The notes below the pieces were generated by a model. That model saw nothing but the letters and a program-made list of their open reading frames with translations, ran no database searches and had not been told where the DNA came from. The translations under genes and the position numbers were made by a program. Source: Siderastrea radians (lineage: Eukaryota; Cnidaria; Anthozoa; Scleractinia; Rhizangiidae). Taken from it: a DNA stretch of 64,000 nt. Shown in pieces: positions 36,658 to 45,090 of this stretch. The stretch spans positions 9,944,451 through 10,008,450 of the forward strand of contig OZ024897.1 of NCBI GenBank assembly GCA_964017195.1, read 5' to 3'. Each line of letters begins with the position of its first letter. Positions within the stretch are counted from its first letter, which is position 1.

Positions 36658-36663
36658 TACTCC
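36658..36663. repeat. Target site duplication of element 2, left
   Basis: TACTCC immediately before the AGTAGT tip of the left TIR, repeated after the right TIR at 52,635-52,640. Confidence 0.95.
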
Positions 36664-36997
36664 AGTAGTATGGTAATTGAGGGTATGAGGCCATCCGTCA
36701 AATTTATGATTAATTTCCGTCAAATTTCTGCAAATTTTCCAACAATTTTCCCCAATTTTTCAGAAAAATCTTTCAGGTCATCAGTCAAATTTCCTGTCAA
36801 ATTTTAGCAGAGAATTTTTTCCAGTCAAACAAAAATTCACCACCAATTTTTTTTAAATTTGACTGAAAAAATTCCCAGTCAAATTTTTACCGTTTTATAT
36901 CCAAAAGATTTCGCTATTTTCGAAACCATATGCATAACTTGTCACGCCATTTTCGTGGATATATCGCTTGTCGTCAAAACAGCTGAGTGATATTTTA
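36664..36997. repeat. Left TIR of element 2
   Basis: Inverted copy of 52,301-52,634 with only a few mismatches. It contains the last ~34 codons of polB in reverse. Its outer half is dense in GTCAAATTT or its complement. Confidence 0.93.
36690..36890. repeat. Subterminal GTCAAATTT repeats
   Basis: About seven copies of (A/C)GTCAAATTT or its complement AAATTTGACT within 200 bp, mirrored at about 52,410-52,605. Possible recognition sites for a terminal-binding protein. Confidence 0.7.
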
Positions 36998-37019
36998 AAG
37001 AAATAAGACATAATAATGA

Positions 37020-37646
37020 ATGTATGTAAAAAAACTTGTTTACCCATTTTTCCTAGACTGTTGTCAATACACTGATAATGTTTTTTGGGAAAATATTTTT
37101 TTTGATCTTGCATTCGGAATACCACCCCTTGAAACTTATATTTCCCAAGATTTTTTATGTTGTAGTCTTAATCAAAAAGAGTTCATTTACGAAATAGAAA
37201 AAAAAGATAGTAAAATTTTATATAATGAAGTTCATTCATTGTTGAAAAACCATTTAGGTATTTTTTCCTACCAAGATGAAGCAGGAAAGATAAATGATAT
37301 TAAAAATTGGAATGATATTAAAACGAAAAAAATGAAAGAGCTCTTGATTGAACTTTATGTTTCTAAAATGAGAACCAAGTACTCTCTGTCAATCAAACAG
37401 GCACGCTATCTTTTGTCAACCATTTTAATTGCAATGGTATTCAAAACAATCACAGCCAACGATATTGATTACAATAATGGTCGTATAAACGAAATTGAAG
37501 GAATTAATTTCTCAAACAAACAAGTAATAATAACGCGAAATTTATGGGATATGAATTTAAGTTTCACACCATGTATTTTTGTTAATAAAAAATTCATGGC
37601 CAACAATTGGGAAAAATATTTAGAAAAGTTACGTAAAATTACATGA
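37020..37646 (+). CDS. Conserved-looking protein of unknown function
   Basis: 208 residues starting just inside the left TIR. The N-terminal third has FWENIFFDLAFGIPPLETYI and SQDFLCC; then charged helices and an Ile/Asn-rich C-terminus. The pattern (aromatic-rich helix, LA-G-P, then a short strand with Cys) reminds me of a conserved protein family of NCLDV and related viruses, possibly transcription-linked, but I cannot confirm this by eye. Convergent with the 2TM gene across two palindromes. No counterpart recognised in element 1. Confidence 0.5.
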   Translation: MYVKKLVYPFFLDCCQYTDNVFWENIFFDLAFGIPPLETYISQDFLCCSLNQKEFIYEIEKKDSKILYNEVHSLLKNHLGIFSYQDEAGKINDIKNWNDIKTKKMKELLIELYVSKMRTKYSLSIKQARYLLSTILIAMVFKTITANDIDYNNGRINEIEGINFSNKQVIITRNLWDMNLSFTPCIFVNKKFMANNWEKYLEKLRKIT

Positions 37647-37699
37647 GTTTCATTATTTTGTTTATAATGAAACTTGTATATTCAAACCTTTTCAATTGT

Positions 37700-37719
37700 C
37701 TGTCTAACATGTTAGACAG
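37700..37719. terminator. 20-bp perfect palindrome before a T-rich run
   Basis: CTGTCTAACATGTTAGACAG followed by TTCTTTTGTTTT, in the gap between convergent genes. A near-identical copy lies at 37,818. Possible bidirectional RNA 3' end signal. Confidence 0.5.
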
Positions 37720-37817
37720 TTCTTTTGTTTTAAAAACCGCAGGGACTTTCCCGAGGAAATGAGTCATCAAATTAACATGCAAAATCAGATGAACTTGTAT
37801 TTGAAGTTTTCAATTGT

Positions 37818-37837
37818 CTGTCTAACACGTTAGACAG
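37818..37837. terminator. Second copy of the 20-bp palindrome
   Basis: CTGTCTAACACGTTAGACAG, one mismatch from perfect, with the same CAATT leader and TTCTTTTGTTTT tail as the first copy, about 118 bp away. Confidence 0.5.
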
Positions 37838-37878
37838 TTCTTTTGTTTTGAAGTTTGTAGTGAACGTAAAAATAAGAT

Positions 37879-38370
37879 CTATTCTTGGATGAATACCCTG
37901 TTGTATTTCTTTTCAAATTTGTCAGTTAATGGACACATATCAATGATTAATTCATCAAGAACTTTGACATAATCAAAAAATTCTTTTTCATCATACTTCA
38001 GTCCTCTCATAAAGGATCGTAAGTCTGTTAAAACTTTTGAATAAGATGTGTAGGCAAATTTAGACATCTCAATTTTCCTTTTGTAATTTTTGATCTCTGA
38101 ATATGTTTTAAGCAATAGACCAGAACCAGATATTGTTCCGAGAACAACAGGGTTTAGCGTAACACCGCCAACTACTGTTCCCGTAACTACCAATAAAGCG
38201 GATCCAATATTACATGCAAGTTCTGCCTTTTTGTAATATTTGTAAGTCATTTTAGCAAGCCAGTATTTCTTATGGTAGAATTTGTACAATGCTTTCAACT
38301 CGAATATTTGATCTTCCGTTAATTTTTCTGAAACATGATTCCAATTGAATATGCTTTCACGTCTATCCAT
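37879..38370 (-). CDS. Two-TM, SLATT-like membrane protein
   Basis: 163 residues, homologous to 25,123-25,788 of element 1. Aligned blocks are ALYKFYHKKYWLAKM against LYAFYHQQWWCYRKM, and KFAYTSYSKVLTDLRSFMRG against RFAFTTYAKALTELKTYVRG. TM1 is at ~52-70 (GSALLVVTGTVVGGV) and TM2 at ~72-88. It lacks the long acidic tail of its homologue. Conservation between otherwise distant elements marks it as functionally important. SLATT-type 2TM effector, pore former or virion membrane protein are the candidates. No SLOG partner was found in element 2. Confidence 0.6.
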   Translation of the reverse strand: MDRRESIFNWNHVSEKLTEDQIFELKALYKFYHKKYWLAKMTYKYYKKAELACNIGSALLVVTGTVVGGVTLNPVVLGTISGSGLLLKTYSEIKNYKRKIEMSKFAYTSYSKVLTDLRSFMRGLKYDEKEFFDYVKVLDELIIDMCPLTDKFEKKYNRVFIQE

Positions 38371-38546
38371 TTATATTATATGACCACATTTTTTCTTTTC
38401 GAATGACACTTTAATATTGGAGTATAATGTTCTGATGTTTTTAATCAATTAAAATAGCTGTTCTCATCCTGTAAACGATGCCGAAACATCGGTCAGCTTT
38501 GAAGTGTTTGGTTGATATGTTCCACATTGTGATATATAATAAATGT

Positions 38547-40235
38547 TTATGGCACTCTATATTCAATCAACATTAAGAGTTCTGCATTTTTTACAACTGA
38601 ACCCAGTTCTACTGCCAAATGACCAAACGCTAGTACTAAATTGATATTTATTGTCTGTGATTTAGTTGATTGGGTTGAAGTGTAAGTGATTGATTGAGTT
38701 AAATGGTCACTGTGTTTTACTTTTAAAGAAATAGGCGTATATCGTCTTTTGACTTTGAAATAGAGCACTGTTATAGTTAATATGTGGCTATGATTTGGAA
38801 TGATTATTTTGTCACAACCATTTAATAAAAATGTGTTCCCATTTTTTGTATTCAAAATTCCATTTATGTAATGAACGGAACCACTCAAATGATGCCCGTT
38901 TAAAGATAAATCTGTCTCCATCACCATCTTACCATTCTCAATAGCAAAAGCGGTGTCATAGACACTTGGGTCAACATTTGAAATCGTTTCTTTTACACCA
39001 TAAACAATAAGATGTCCAATTGTTAAAAGTGATGGAAAATTAACTGTGCCCTGTAGATCGAGATAAATGAATTGCGGAGGCGAGCTACCCCATCGATGAA
39101 AATTGACAACTGTTTTGGTATAGTTTACGAATGTTTTTGTTGTATAATTAGAAATTGAAATCGTGGTGCCTTGAACTGCCACACTCAACTCACTCATTTC
39201 CGGCGGAAACCATTCAACTACAAAAGTATAGTATCCAACAGGAAGTTTAAAAAGGTTGAAACCGAGGCGTGATTGGTACTGGTTTGGTGAGCTTTTTTGA
39301 AACAGGAGTTTAAGTTGGTAAGCTTTTTTATTAATTTGATGTGGAGAATTGGAAAAATTAACAATACCCAAAACCTGAATATTTGATTCACTTGAAGATT
39401 CGTCGTCGTTTTCCATCAAGTATCTGAAGGCGTCTTTTTTTTGTCCTGAATTAATAATATGAGATTCATGAATTTTCTGAGTGACAAGATTTCTCAAATT
39501 TGTTATTTCATTTTCCATTAACTCAACATTAACTGCGGATTTCGAATTTTTTGAATCGGTTTGCAAGTTAACAATTTTATTGTTATTTAAATTCAAGTCT
39601 TCCGACATACTTGTTGTACCATCAAGTTTGAGATAATTTTTTTGTGTTTCACTAAGTCTGTAGTTGACAAACTCGACACATGCTGCGTCTCTTTGGTTTG
39701 TTGGAAGATTAAGATTGATAATTGATTTATTTTTCATATCAATTTTAGCTCCTTTATCTAATTTTTTCGCAAGCTGATTATCGACATATTTTTTATTTAC
39801 TCCATGGTCTGAATTAACTGGGTCTTTGATATTTGTTATAAAATGGTTGTTCATGTCTAAAGATTGTAGCATAGACCCGCCTTCTTTTTTACTCAAGAAT
39901 ATTTCCCTAGCTGCATTATAAGAGAGGGCTTTATTCGTGTTTCCATGAATTGGGTACGGCTGTGGTTGCAAAATTAGGTCTCCAATCATAGTTGCTCCTG
40001 TCTTTTTCACAAACTGAGTTGTATCCACATTTGGAATCTTTGCTATTTCACTATCTAACTGGCTTTTTGTAACCACATCATTATTATTGGTTCCTTCTTT
40101 TGCATTCACTAATTTTTTGTTCTGCATATCATAGTCATTATTAGCATCTAATTTAAACCCAATACCGGGCAAACCTCTAAGACCTCTCGAATTCATAAAA
40201 TGATTGAAATTCAATACTCCATTGTAAAAACTCAT
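38547..40235 (-). CDS. Fibre-like protein with shaft repeats
   Basis: 562 residues. The first ~250 hold several repeats of a phage-fibre type pattern: a hydrophobic block with M-x-N-x-x-I-x-N-L, then an Asp/Asn-rich turn and a V-x-x-x-Y-V block. Examples are MNNHFITNIKDPVNSDHGV and MKNKSIINLNLPTNQRDAA. Such repeats form trimeric beta-structured shafts. The C-terminal ~280 residues are mostly beta and could be a knob or receptor-binding head. Probably anchored to the penton vertex. It is the last gene of the leftward block, after the ATPase (12 bases between them). Confidence 0.7.
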   Translation of the reverse strand: MSFYNGVLNFNHFMNSRGLRGLPGIGFKLDANNDYDMQNKKLVNAKEGTNNNDVVTKSQLDSEIAKIPNVDTTQFVKKTGATMIGDLILQPQPYPIHGNTNKALSYNAAREIFLSKKEGGSMLQSLDMNNHFITNIKDPVNSDHGVNKKYVDNQLAKKLDKGAKIDMKNKSIINLNLPTNQRDAACVEFVNYRLSETQKNYLKLDGTTSMSEDLNLNNNKIVNLQTDSKNSKSAVNVELMENEITNLRNLVTQKIHESHIINSGQKKDAFRYLMENDDESSSESNIQVLGIVNFSNSPHQINKKAYQLKLLFQKSSPNQYQSRLGFNLFKLPVGYYTFVVEWFPPEMSELSVAVQGTTISISNYTTKTFVNYTKTVVNFHRWGSSPPQFIYLDLQGTVNFPSLLTIGHLIVYGVKETISNVDPSVYDTAFAIENGKMVMETDLSLNGHHLSGSVHYINGILNTKNGNTFLLNGCDKIIIPNHSHILTITVLYFKVKRRYTPISLKVKHSDHLTQSITYTSTQSTKSQTININLVLAFGHLAVELGSVVKNAELLMLIEYRVP

Positions 40236-40247
40236 TTTATTAACTAT

Positions 40248-40904
40248 TTAGATTATTTTAGTAAAATTTTCTGCTTTGAATTTTCGTGGTTTATCAACAT
40301 ACAGAAAAGTGTACGGTTCATTTGTTGCTGAGATATAGGCGTCTTTGCTGATGTTCATTTCTCGGCATATCAAACTCTGTTCATTCTTGTTGTCTGGAAA
40401 ATCAAAAATGCAGAGATGGGAGCAGTTCAATCTGATGGTTTTGTCTGTTTTGTAAAAAGACTGAGACAGATAGATACAGCTGCAATTTTTATTTCGAGAG
40501 CTAATGAAATAGTTACGTATTTCTTCATCATTTTTGTTTCCTCTGCAGAGGTAATCATCGAAAATGATTAACTTTTGATTTCCATCACCCATGTCATCAT
40601 AAGGAATTATCTCGCCGTTGCTAGCTTCAATGATATTATAACCATATTTTTTCGAAAGAGGTTCAAATTTTTTCAACAAATATTGATACTTGTTTTGTTG
40701 TAAGTTTTTAGCATATAGATAAATCTTATCAAAAAATAATAGGGGTTCGGTTATCATGTAAAACAAAAGATTGGTTTTACCACTCCCACTCGGAGCGCAG
40801 ATCAACATTCTGAAGCATCTATCAGGCATGAAAGGATACAACTGAGTGAAATTACTGTTTTCATCACATTCAACGTCACAGTTTGGTATTATCAGTTTTT
40901 CCAT
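40248..40904 (-). CDS. A32-like DNA-packaging ATPase
   Basis: 218 residues. Walker A APSGSGKT at 37-44, Walker B KLIIFDDYL at ~111-119, and a sensor block CIYLSQSFYKTDKTIRLNC. Same family and size as element 1's ATPase at 23,509 but strongly diverged. It drives genome packaging. It runs leftward from the central promoter with the fibre gene behind it. Confidence 0.92.
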   Translation of the reverse strand: MEKLIIPNCDVECDENSNFTQLYPFMPDRCFRMLICAPSGSGKTNLLFYMITEPLLFFDKIYLYAKNLQQNKYQYLLKKFEPLSKKYGYNIIEASNGEIIPYDDMGDGNQKLIIFDDYLCRGNKNDEEIRNYFISSRNKNCSCIYLSQSFYKTDKTIRLNCSHLCIFDFPDNKNEQSLICREMNISKDAYISATNEPYTFLYVDKPRKFKAENFTKII

Positions 40905-41075
40905 TTTATTAATTCACAACAGATTTTTTTTTTATTAATAATTTTATGCGACACGCTATGCGACACGCTATGCGACACGCTATGCGACACGCTATGCGAC
41001 ACGCTATGCGAGCTTTTTTATATTCAATAACCCCATTTTGAATAAAAAAAAAATATTTTGTTTTAATTAAATAAA
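40905..41075. promoter_or_regulatory. Central divergent promoter with 12-bp minisatellite
   Basis: Gap between the leftward ATPase/fibre block and the rightward block. 40,946-41,005 holds five perfect copies of ATGCGACACGCT plus part of a sixth, the only GC-rich stretch here. A/T-rich sequences on either side end in ATTAAATAAAATG at the rightward start. Confidence 0.65.
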
Positions 41076-42068
41076 ATGAGTCTCCTCAAGTGGAAAGAAA
41101 TGGCTGAAAAAAGATCGAAAATTGGTCAAGATATCAATACTATTAGAGAAACGCTGAAACAAAAGAAAATATCCGATACAATGAGTGACGTTGAAGCAGA
41201 AAAGCTTTTCAAACCAATAACATCCGGTTTGAAAGAGTTGACACAACCTCAACCTATTAAAAGACGGTTGCAAAGGAAAAAAGCAGAGATTCCAGATTAT
41301 GGTATCAATATCGAAGATGAAGGAATACCAGATTTCAATCTTGAAGATTTGTTTGATGAAGGGGTTCAACCACAAACTGCAAAACAGCTTGTTCCAAAAC
41401 CACCCTCATATGATGATGTTCTCAAAGATTTGGAAACAGGAAAAAAGAAAATATATGTCAATCCTGAGTATATGCAACTTGAAGACCCACCAGAATATGA
41501 AGTTCCAGATTATGAGATTTTTGAAGAAGACAGAATAAATGAGACTTTAGATGAACTTGGATTGGCCAACTATGATGACATTGAAGCGCAACTCAAAAGA
41601 GAAGATATGACAGAAAAAACAAGGCATTCTTTCTTGTCAAAGAAAATCGAAAGTGCAGTCAAGAAAAGACAACAACTTCCAGGTTATAAAACACACATTA
41701 CAAAGCAGTTGAACAAAGGTTTGATAAGCCAATCCGAAGCACAATTCAGAAGAAAGGTTATCGACGACGCTCGAAAAGTTCTCAACGATTATATCAACTA
41801 TAACCAAAATAAGTTGAAGAGTATCAAAGGCTCTGGCCTCAAAAGAAAGGTAACAAAGCGAGGTGGAAATGTAAGCGGTGTTTTCATTAATCCTAAAGAA
41901 GCCCTTAAAAAGTTAGAGTTAATAGTTGGATCAATTGGTGCTGGTAATAATAGCATAGAGCTTAGAAACACTGGTGTTGCTATTCTCGATATTCTATTGA
42001 AAAACCACATAATCAACAAACATCATTACAACCAAATTTATAAAAACTTTTTTCATGTGAATAAATAA
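41076..42068 (+). CDS. PPxY-containing structural-type protein
   Basis: 330 residues. A charged helical N-terminus is followed by an acidic linker with KPPSYDDV (~109-116) and DPPEYEV (~137-143). These are PPxY-type late-domain motifs that in other viruses bind Nedd4-like ubiquitin ligases. A basic region with KGSGLKRK and KRGGN follows, the first matching an adenain IxGxG site. The C-terminal ~80 residues are a helical domain (LELIVGSIGAGNNS, then ILLKNHIIN). Similar proteins recur in cnidarian Polintons as I recall; precise role unknown. First gene of the rightward block. Confidence 0.55.
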   Translation: MSLLKWKEMAEKRSKIGQDINTIRETLKQKKISDTMSDVEAEKLFKPITSGLKELTQPQPIKRRLQRKKAEIPDYGINIEDEGIPDFNLEDLFDEGVQPQTAKQLVPKPPSYDDVLKDLETGKKKIYVNPEYMQLEDPPEYEVPDYEIFEEDRINETLDELGLANYDDIEAQLKREDMTEKTRHSFLSKKIESAVKKRQQLPGYKTHITKQLNKGLISQSEAQFRRKVIDDARKVLNDYINYNQNKLKSIKGSGLKRKVTKRGGNVSGVFINPKEALKKLELIVGSIGAGNNSIELRNTGVAILDILLKNHIINKHHYNQIYKNFFHVNK

Positions 42069-42071
42069 ATA

Positions 42072-42833
42072 ATGAAACTACCATTGGTGTTATCTTCTCA
42101 TAACGTTAAAAAACATACCAAAAACAAACCCAGTGATTTCACAATTAGATATACCCAACCAATATTACTTGATCCAAACAGACAATATGAACTCGGTTTA
42201 GGTCGAATCATATCAATGTCTTTCACATGGTTCAATATCACATCAGAGCTGGGCAACCAAAAAATAAAATACTCTTCTGATGACGGGAAAACTTGGAAAG
42301 ATATAATATTCCCGCCGGGTACATGGAATTATGTTGGTTTCAATGATTTTATTAAAGAAAATACAAAAATAAAGACTTCAGACAAAACTTCATATCCAAT
42401 AACCTTGAAATTTAACAACACAACTTTCAAAACGACAATAAATCTCGCGACAAACTATCAACTAGACCTTACAACATCAAATTTTGGAGATCTAATCGGT
42501 TTCAACAAACAAATTTTAACCAGTTCTAAAAATGTTGGTGACTATACACCAAATCTCAGTCAAGATACAGAGATTTTGAATATACATTGTGATCTTATTT
42601 CAGAGAGTCTTGTTGATGGGGATGAGACAGATATCATCTACACGTTTGGCACAAATGATTTGCAACCATCCTATGCTTTTACTAAAGAGCCTTTGAAAGT
42701 TCAATATTATCCAGTCAATAAGTATATTATAAACACCCTGCGGATTTACATTACTGATGGTAAACGACGAATAATAGATTTAAACAACGCTGATACATCA
42801 TTTTCTCTGATTTTGAGAGAAAAAAAAATATAA
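42072..42833 (+). CDS. Penton-like minor capsid protein
   Basis: 253 residues, mostly beta. The pattern fits Polinton/adintovirus penton proteins: a start with LSSHNVKKHTKNKPSDF, LGLGRIISMSFTWFNI, a W-(K)-DIIFPPGTWNY block, then LSQDTEILNIHCDLI and a closing strand in FSLILREKK. A single jelly-roll vertex protein of normal length, unlike the two long paralogues of element 1. Three bases separate it from the gene before, and 12 from the next. Confidence 0.75.
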   Translation: MKLPLVLSSHNVKKHTKNKPSDFTIRYTQPILLDPNRQYELGLGRIISMSFTWFNITSELGNQKIKYSSDDGKTWKDIIFPPGTWNYVGFNDFIKENTKIKTSDKTSYPITLKFNNTTFKTTINLATNYQLDLTTSNFGDLIGFNKQILTSSKNVGDYTPNLSQDTEILNIHCDLISESLVDGDETDIIYTFGTNDLQPSYAFTKEPLKVQYYPVNKYIINTLRIYITDGKRRIIDLNNADTSFSLILREKKI

Positions 42834-42845
42834 ACTAATTATAAA

Positions 42846-43250
42846 ATGATGACGTATAATTACAAACGAATTTTTCATCCAGGTCTTGGAAAATTTGTCT
42901 ACAAACATAAAGGATCCGGTTTAATTGTGGATAATATTTTCAAACCTGTGAAAAAAATTGTGGATGTAGTTTTGAAACCTATTGCTAAAAAAGCTTTGAA
43001 ATCAGGAATAGAAAGTGCTGGTGATAAAATTGGTAAAAAAGTTGTTGAAAAAGTTGTTGAAAAAGTTGTTGAAAAAGTTGATGGAAAATCAGGCCATCTT
43101 TTCATGAAAGACTTTCAGTCTTCAAGAAAAAAAGTTCCAAAAGCACCAAACAAACAAAAAGAAGAAGATTACAACATAATATTGAATAGATTGATTTCTG
43201 GAAGCGGTATAAAAAACAAAAAAATAAAAAAAGTTGTAACAGATAAATAA
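42846..43250 (+). CDS. Basic core-type protein with KVVEK repeats
   Basis: 134 residues, Lys-rich. HKGSGLIV near residue 22 and ISGSGI near 117 fit adenain xGxG sites. In the middle, VVEK is repeated four times. No family recognised; by charge and position (between penton and capsid genes) a DNA-associated virion protein. Confidence 0.55.
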   Translation: MMTYNYKRIFHPGLGKFVYKHKGSGLIVDNIFKPVKKIVDVVLKPIAKKALKSGIESAGDKIGKKVVEKVVEKVVEKVDGKSGHLFMKDFQSSRKKVPKAPNKQKEEDYNIILNRLISGSGIKNKKIKKVVTDK

Positions 43251-43253
43251 AAG

Positions 43254-44543
43254 ATGACTTTCAGAATGAGTGATAAACTGCAGAGATATGAAATGGTCAG
43301 ATTCTCTCTTGATAATATTATTGTACAACCTGGAAACAACGATTCTCAGAAAAAAACAGGATATAAATTCGCAATAACTGACAGATCCACTTTTTTTGAT
43401 TATTTCAACGGATATTTTGAAGTAACTAAAGAGCTCCAAAAGAAAGCCGATGGGGCCGGTTTTGCAGCTGCTGACCGAATTACAATGATTAATGGAGCAC
43501 ATTCTATCATTAAACACATGATTATCAAATCTGCTGGTAAAATAGTCTATGATAGTGACAACATTCATAAAATTGTAAATGCTAAAAATTTGTTGGAGTA
43601 TAGTGATGATTTCAGCAGGTCAGTTGCTAAAAATAGTTTTTGGTACCTTGACACAGAGGATTCAACAGCAAATACGAATTTAGGTTTCGAAGCAAGGCGA
43701 ATTTTAACTCAAGCAAGACAGAATGATGGTAATGGTGGAGCTAAAAGTATAAATGAGATCATTCCGTTGAACAGATACAGTTTTTTTGAGGAATTGGAAG
43801 ACAAGATGCTTCCTCCCATGCAGCTCACATTCGAACTGACCTTGAATGATGATGATGAATTGATTCACAAAGCAAATGCTGCTGCTGATGGGCGGGTGGT
43901 TGTTACTCGACTTTATCTTTGGCTTCCAAGTTTAATTCCTAAAGATAGTGCATATGGTGAATTTGTGAAAGATTTTCTCAAACCAACCAAATGGACGTAC
44001 ATGAAAGATATGTATATTCAGAGTGCAAATACAAGAGCAGTTCAAAACATGTTTCAAATCAACCCAGCTATTGATAATGTTAAACATGTATTCATTTATC
44101 TGCAGAGAAGTGATGGTCCAAACAATGAGGAATCTGAGAGAACTCCTTACATTTTTGATACTTTCAAGCTGAATTCTGCAAATGCAAATAGCTCTCTTGC
44201 ATCATGTCGTTTGGAGTATGGAAAAAGTACTTTTTATCCTGTATTAGAGTACGATGCAGATTCAAAAGTGAGAATCTTCAACGATTTAATGTCTTATGCT
44301 TTTAGAAAGAATGATCTGAACACAGGAACGCAGTTGAATATACATAATTTCACATCCATTTACGGTCTTGTTTATTTTGATCTGACCTGCCAAAAAGAGG
44401 CTGTTACTCGAGATCCAAAACAACTGATTTTAAACTACAGATTGAATGCGGCACCAGCAGCTAATGTGAGTGCTCATGCCATCGTATTTTATGAAAATGA
44501 GGTAATTGTCAACAAGGTTGGAAATGAACTTATGATTGTCTAA
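43254..44543 (+). CDS. Major capsid protein (double jelly-roll, hexon-like)
   Basis: 429 residues. Hexon-like features of Polintons are present: a short N-terminus, an early GYKFAITDRSTFFDYFNGYFEV strand pair, MINGAHSIIKHMIIKSAGKIVYD, NEIIPLNRYSFFEELEDKMLPPMQL between the two rolls, and a second roll ending in ANVSAHAIVFYENEVIV. It builds the icosahedral shell as trimers. Strongly diverged from the 466-residue capsid protein of element 1. Confidence 0.88.
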   Translation: MTFRMSDKLQRYEMVRFSLDNIIVQPGNNDSQKKTGYKFAITDRSTFFDYFNGYFEVTKELQKKADGAGFAAADRITMINGAHSIIKHMIIKSAGKIVYDSDNIHKIVNAKNLLEYSDDFSRSVAKNSFWYLDTEDSTANTNLGFEARRILTQARQNDGNGGAKSINEIIPLNRYSFFEELEDKMLPPMQLTFELTLNDDDELIHKANAAADGRVVVTRLYLWLPSLIPKDSAYGEFVKDFLKPTKWTYMKDMYIQSANTRAVQNMFQINPAIDNVKHVFIYLQRSDGPNNEESERTPYIFDTFKLNSANANSSLASCRLEYGKSTFYPVLEYDADSKVRIFNDLMSYAFRKNDLNTGTQLNIHNFTSIYGLVYFDLTCQKEAVTRDPKQLILNYRLNAAPAANVSAHAIVFYENEVIVNKVGNELMIV

Positions 44544-44586
44544 TTCAAAAAATTTCCTGAATTTATTTTATTTTGCAATAAAATAA

Positions 44587-45045
44587 ATGAAAACAGTACT
44601 ACAAGAAATAAATGTAACGCTTTCAAAAGAACAGAAAGAAAAAATTTACCAAGCTTTTCACAACCGTGAAAATATTAGACTGAGGTTATCAAAAGACGCT
44701 CTCAATGGAAGTGATACTCTTCTTGTTCCTACAGAGTCATATGAGGGGTTGGATGATATCCCCGATGGAACTGATGCTATTGTTGACGAATCAACTTTTG
44801 ATGAAATGTGGAAAGAATTTTGTATTCATAATGAAGATCCATTTTCCGATGATATGTGGGAATCTTATGGTCTTTTTTTTTATCCAGCAATTGATGAAAG
44901 TTGGGAAGGTGAAAAAGGAATTGATTTTGCTTTAAATTATTCATTAATATATGACTCAACAAAAGAGTCCGTCCTAAGGAAAACAGAAAAATCTGTTGCA
45001 CGGAATATAGAAAAACTTATGGAATGTGGTGCCAACTGCCATTAA
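44587..45045 (+). CDS. Acidic protein with shared N-terminal module
   Basis: 152 residues. Residues ~7-48 (INVTLSKEQKEKIYQAF and on to SDTLLVP) are almost the same as the start of the next gene. The rest is acidic, Trp/Glu/Asp-rich and unlike the neighbour. The leader (TTATTTTATTTTGCAATAAA) is shared too. It looks like a duplicated start and module joined to another C-terminal domain. Function unknown. The shared module may target both proteins to the same partner in the capsid. Confidence 0.6.
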   Translation: MKTVLQEINVTLSKEQKEKIYQAFHNRENIRLRLSKDALNGSDTLLVPTESYEGLDDIPDGTDAIVDESTFDEMWKEFCIHNEDPFSDDMWESYGLFFYPAIDESWEGEKGIDFALNYSLIYDSTKESVLRKTEKSVARNIEKLMECGANCH

Positions 45046-45090
45046 TTCAAAAAATTCACTGAATTTATTTTATTTTGCAATAAAATAAAT

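Noticed and set aside
40946..41010. Possible CRISPR array
   Set aside because: Units are 12 bp, directly tandem with no spacers, and there are no cas genes; it is a minisatellite.
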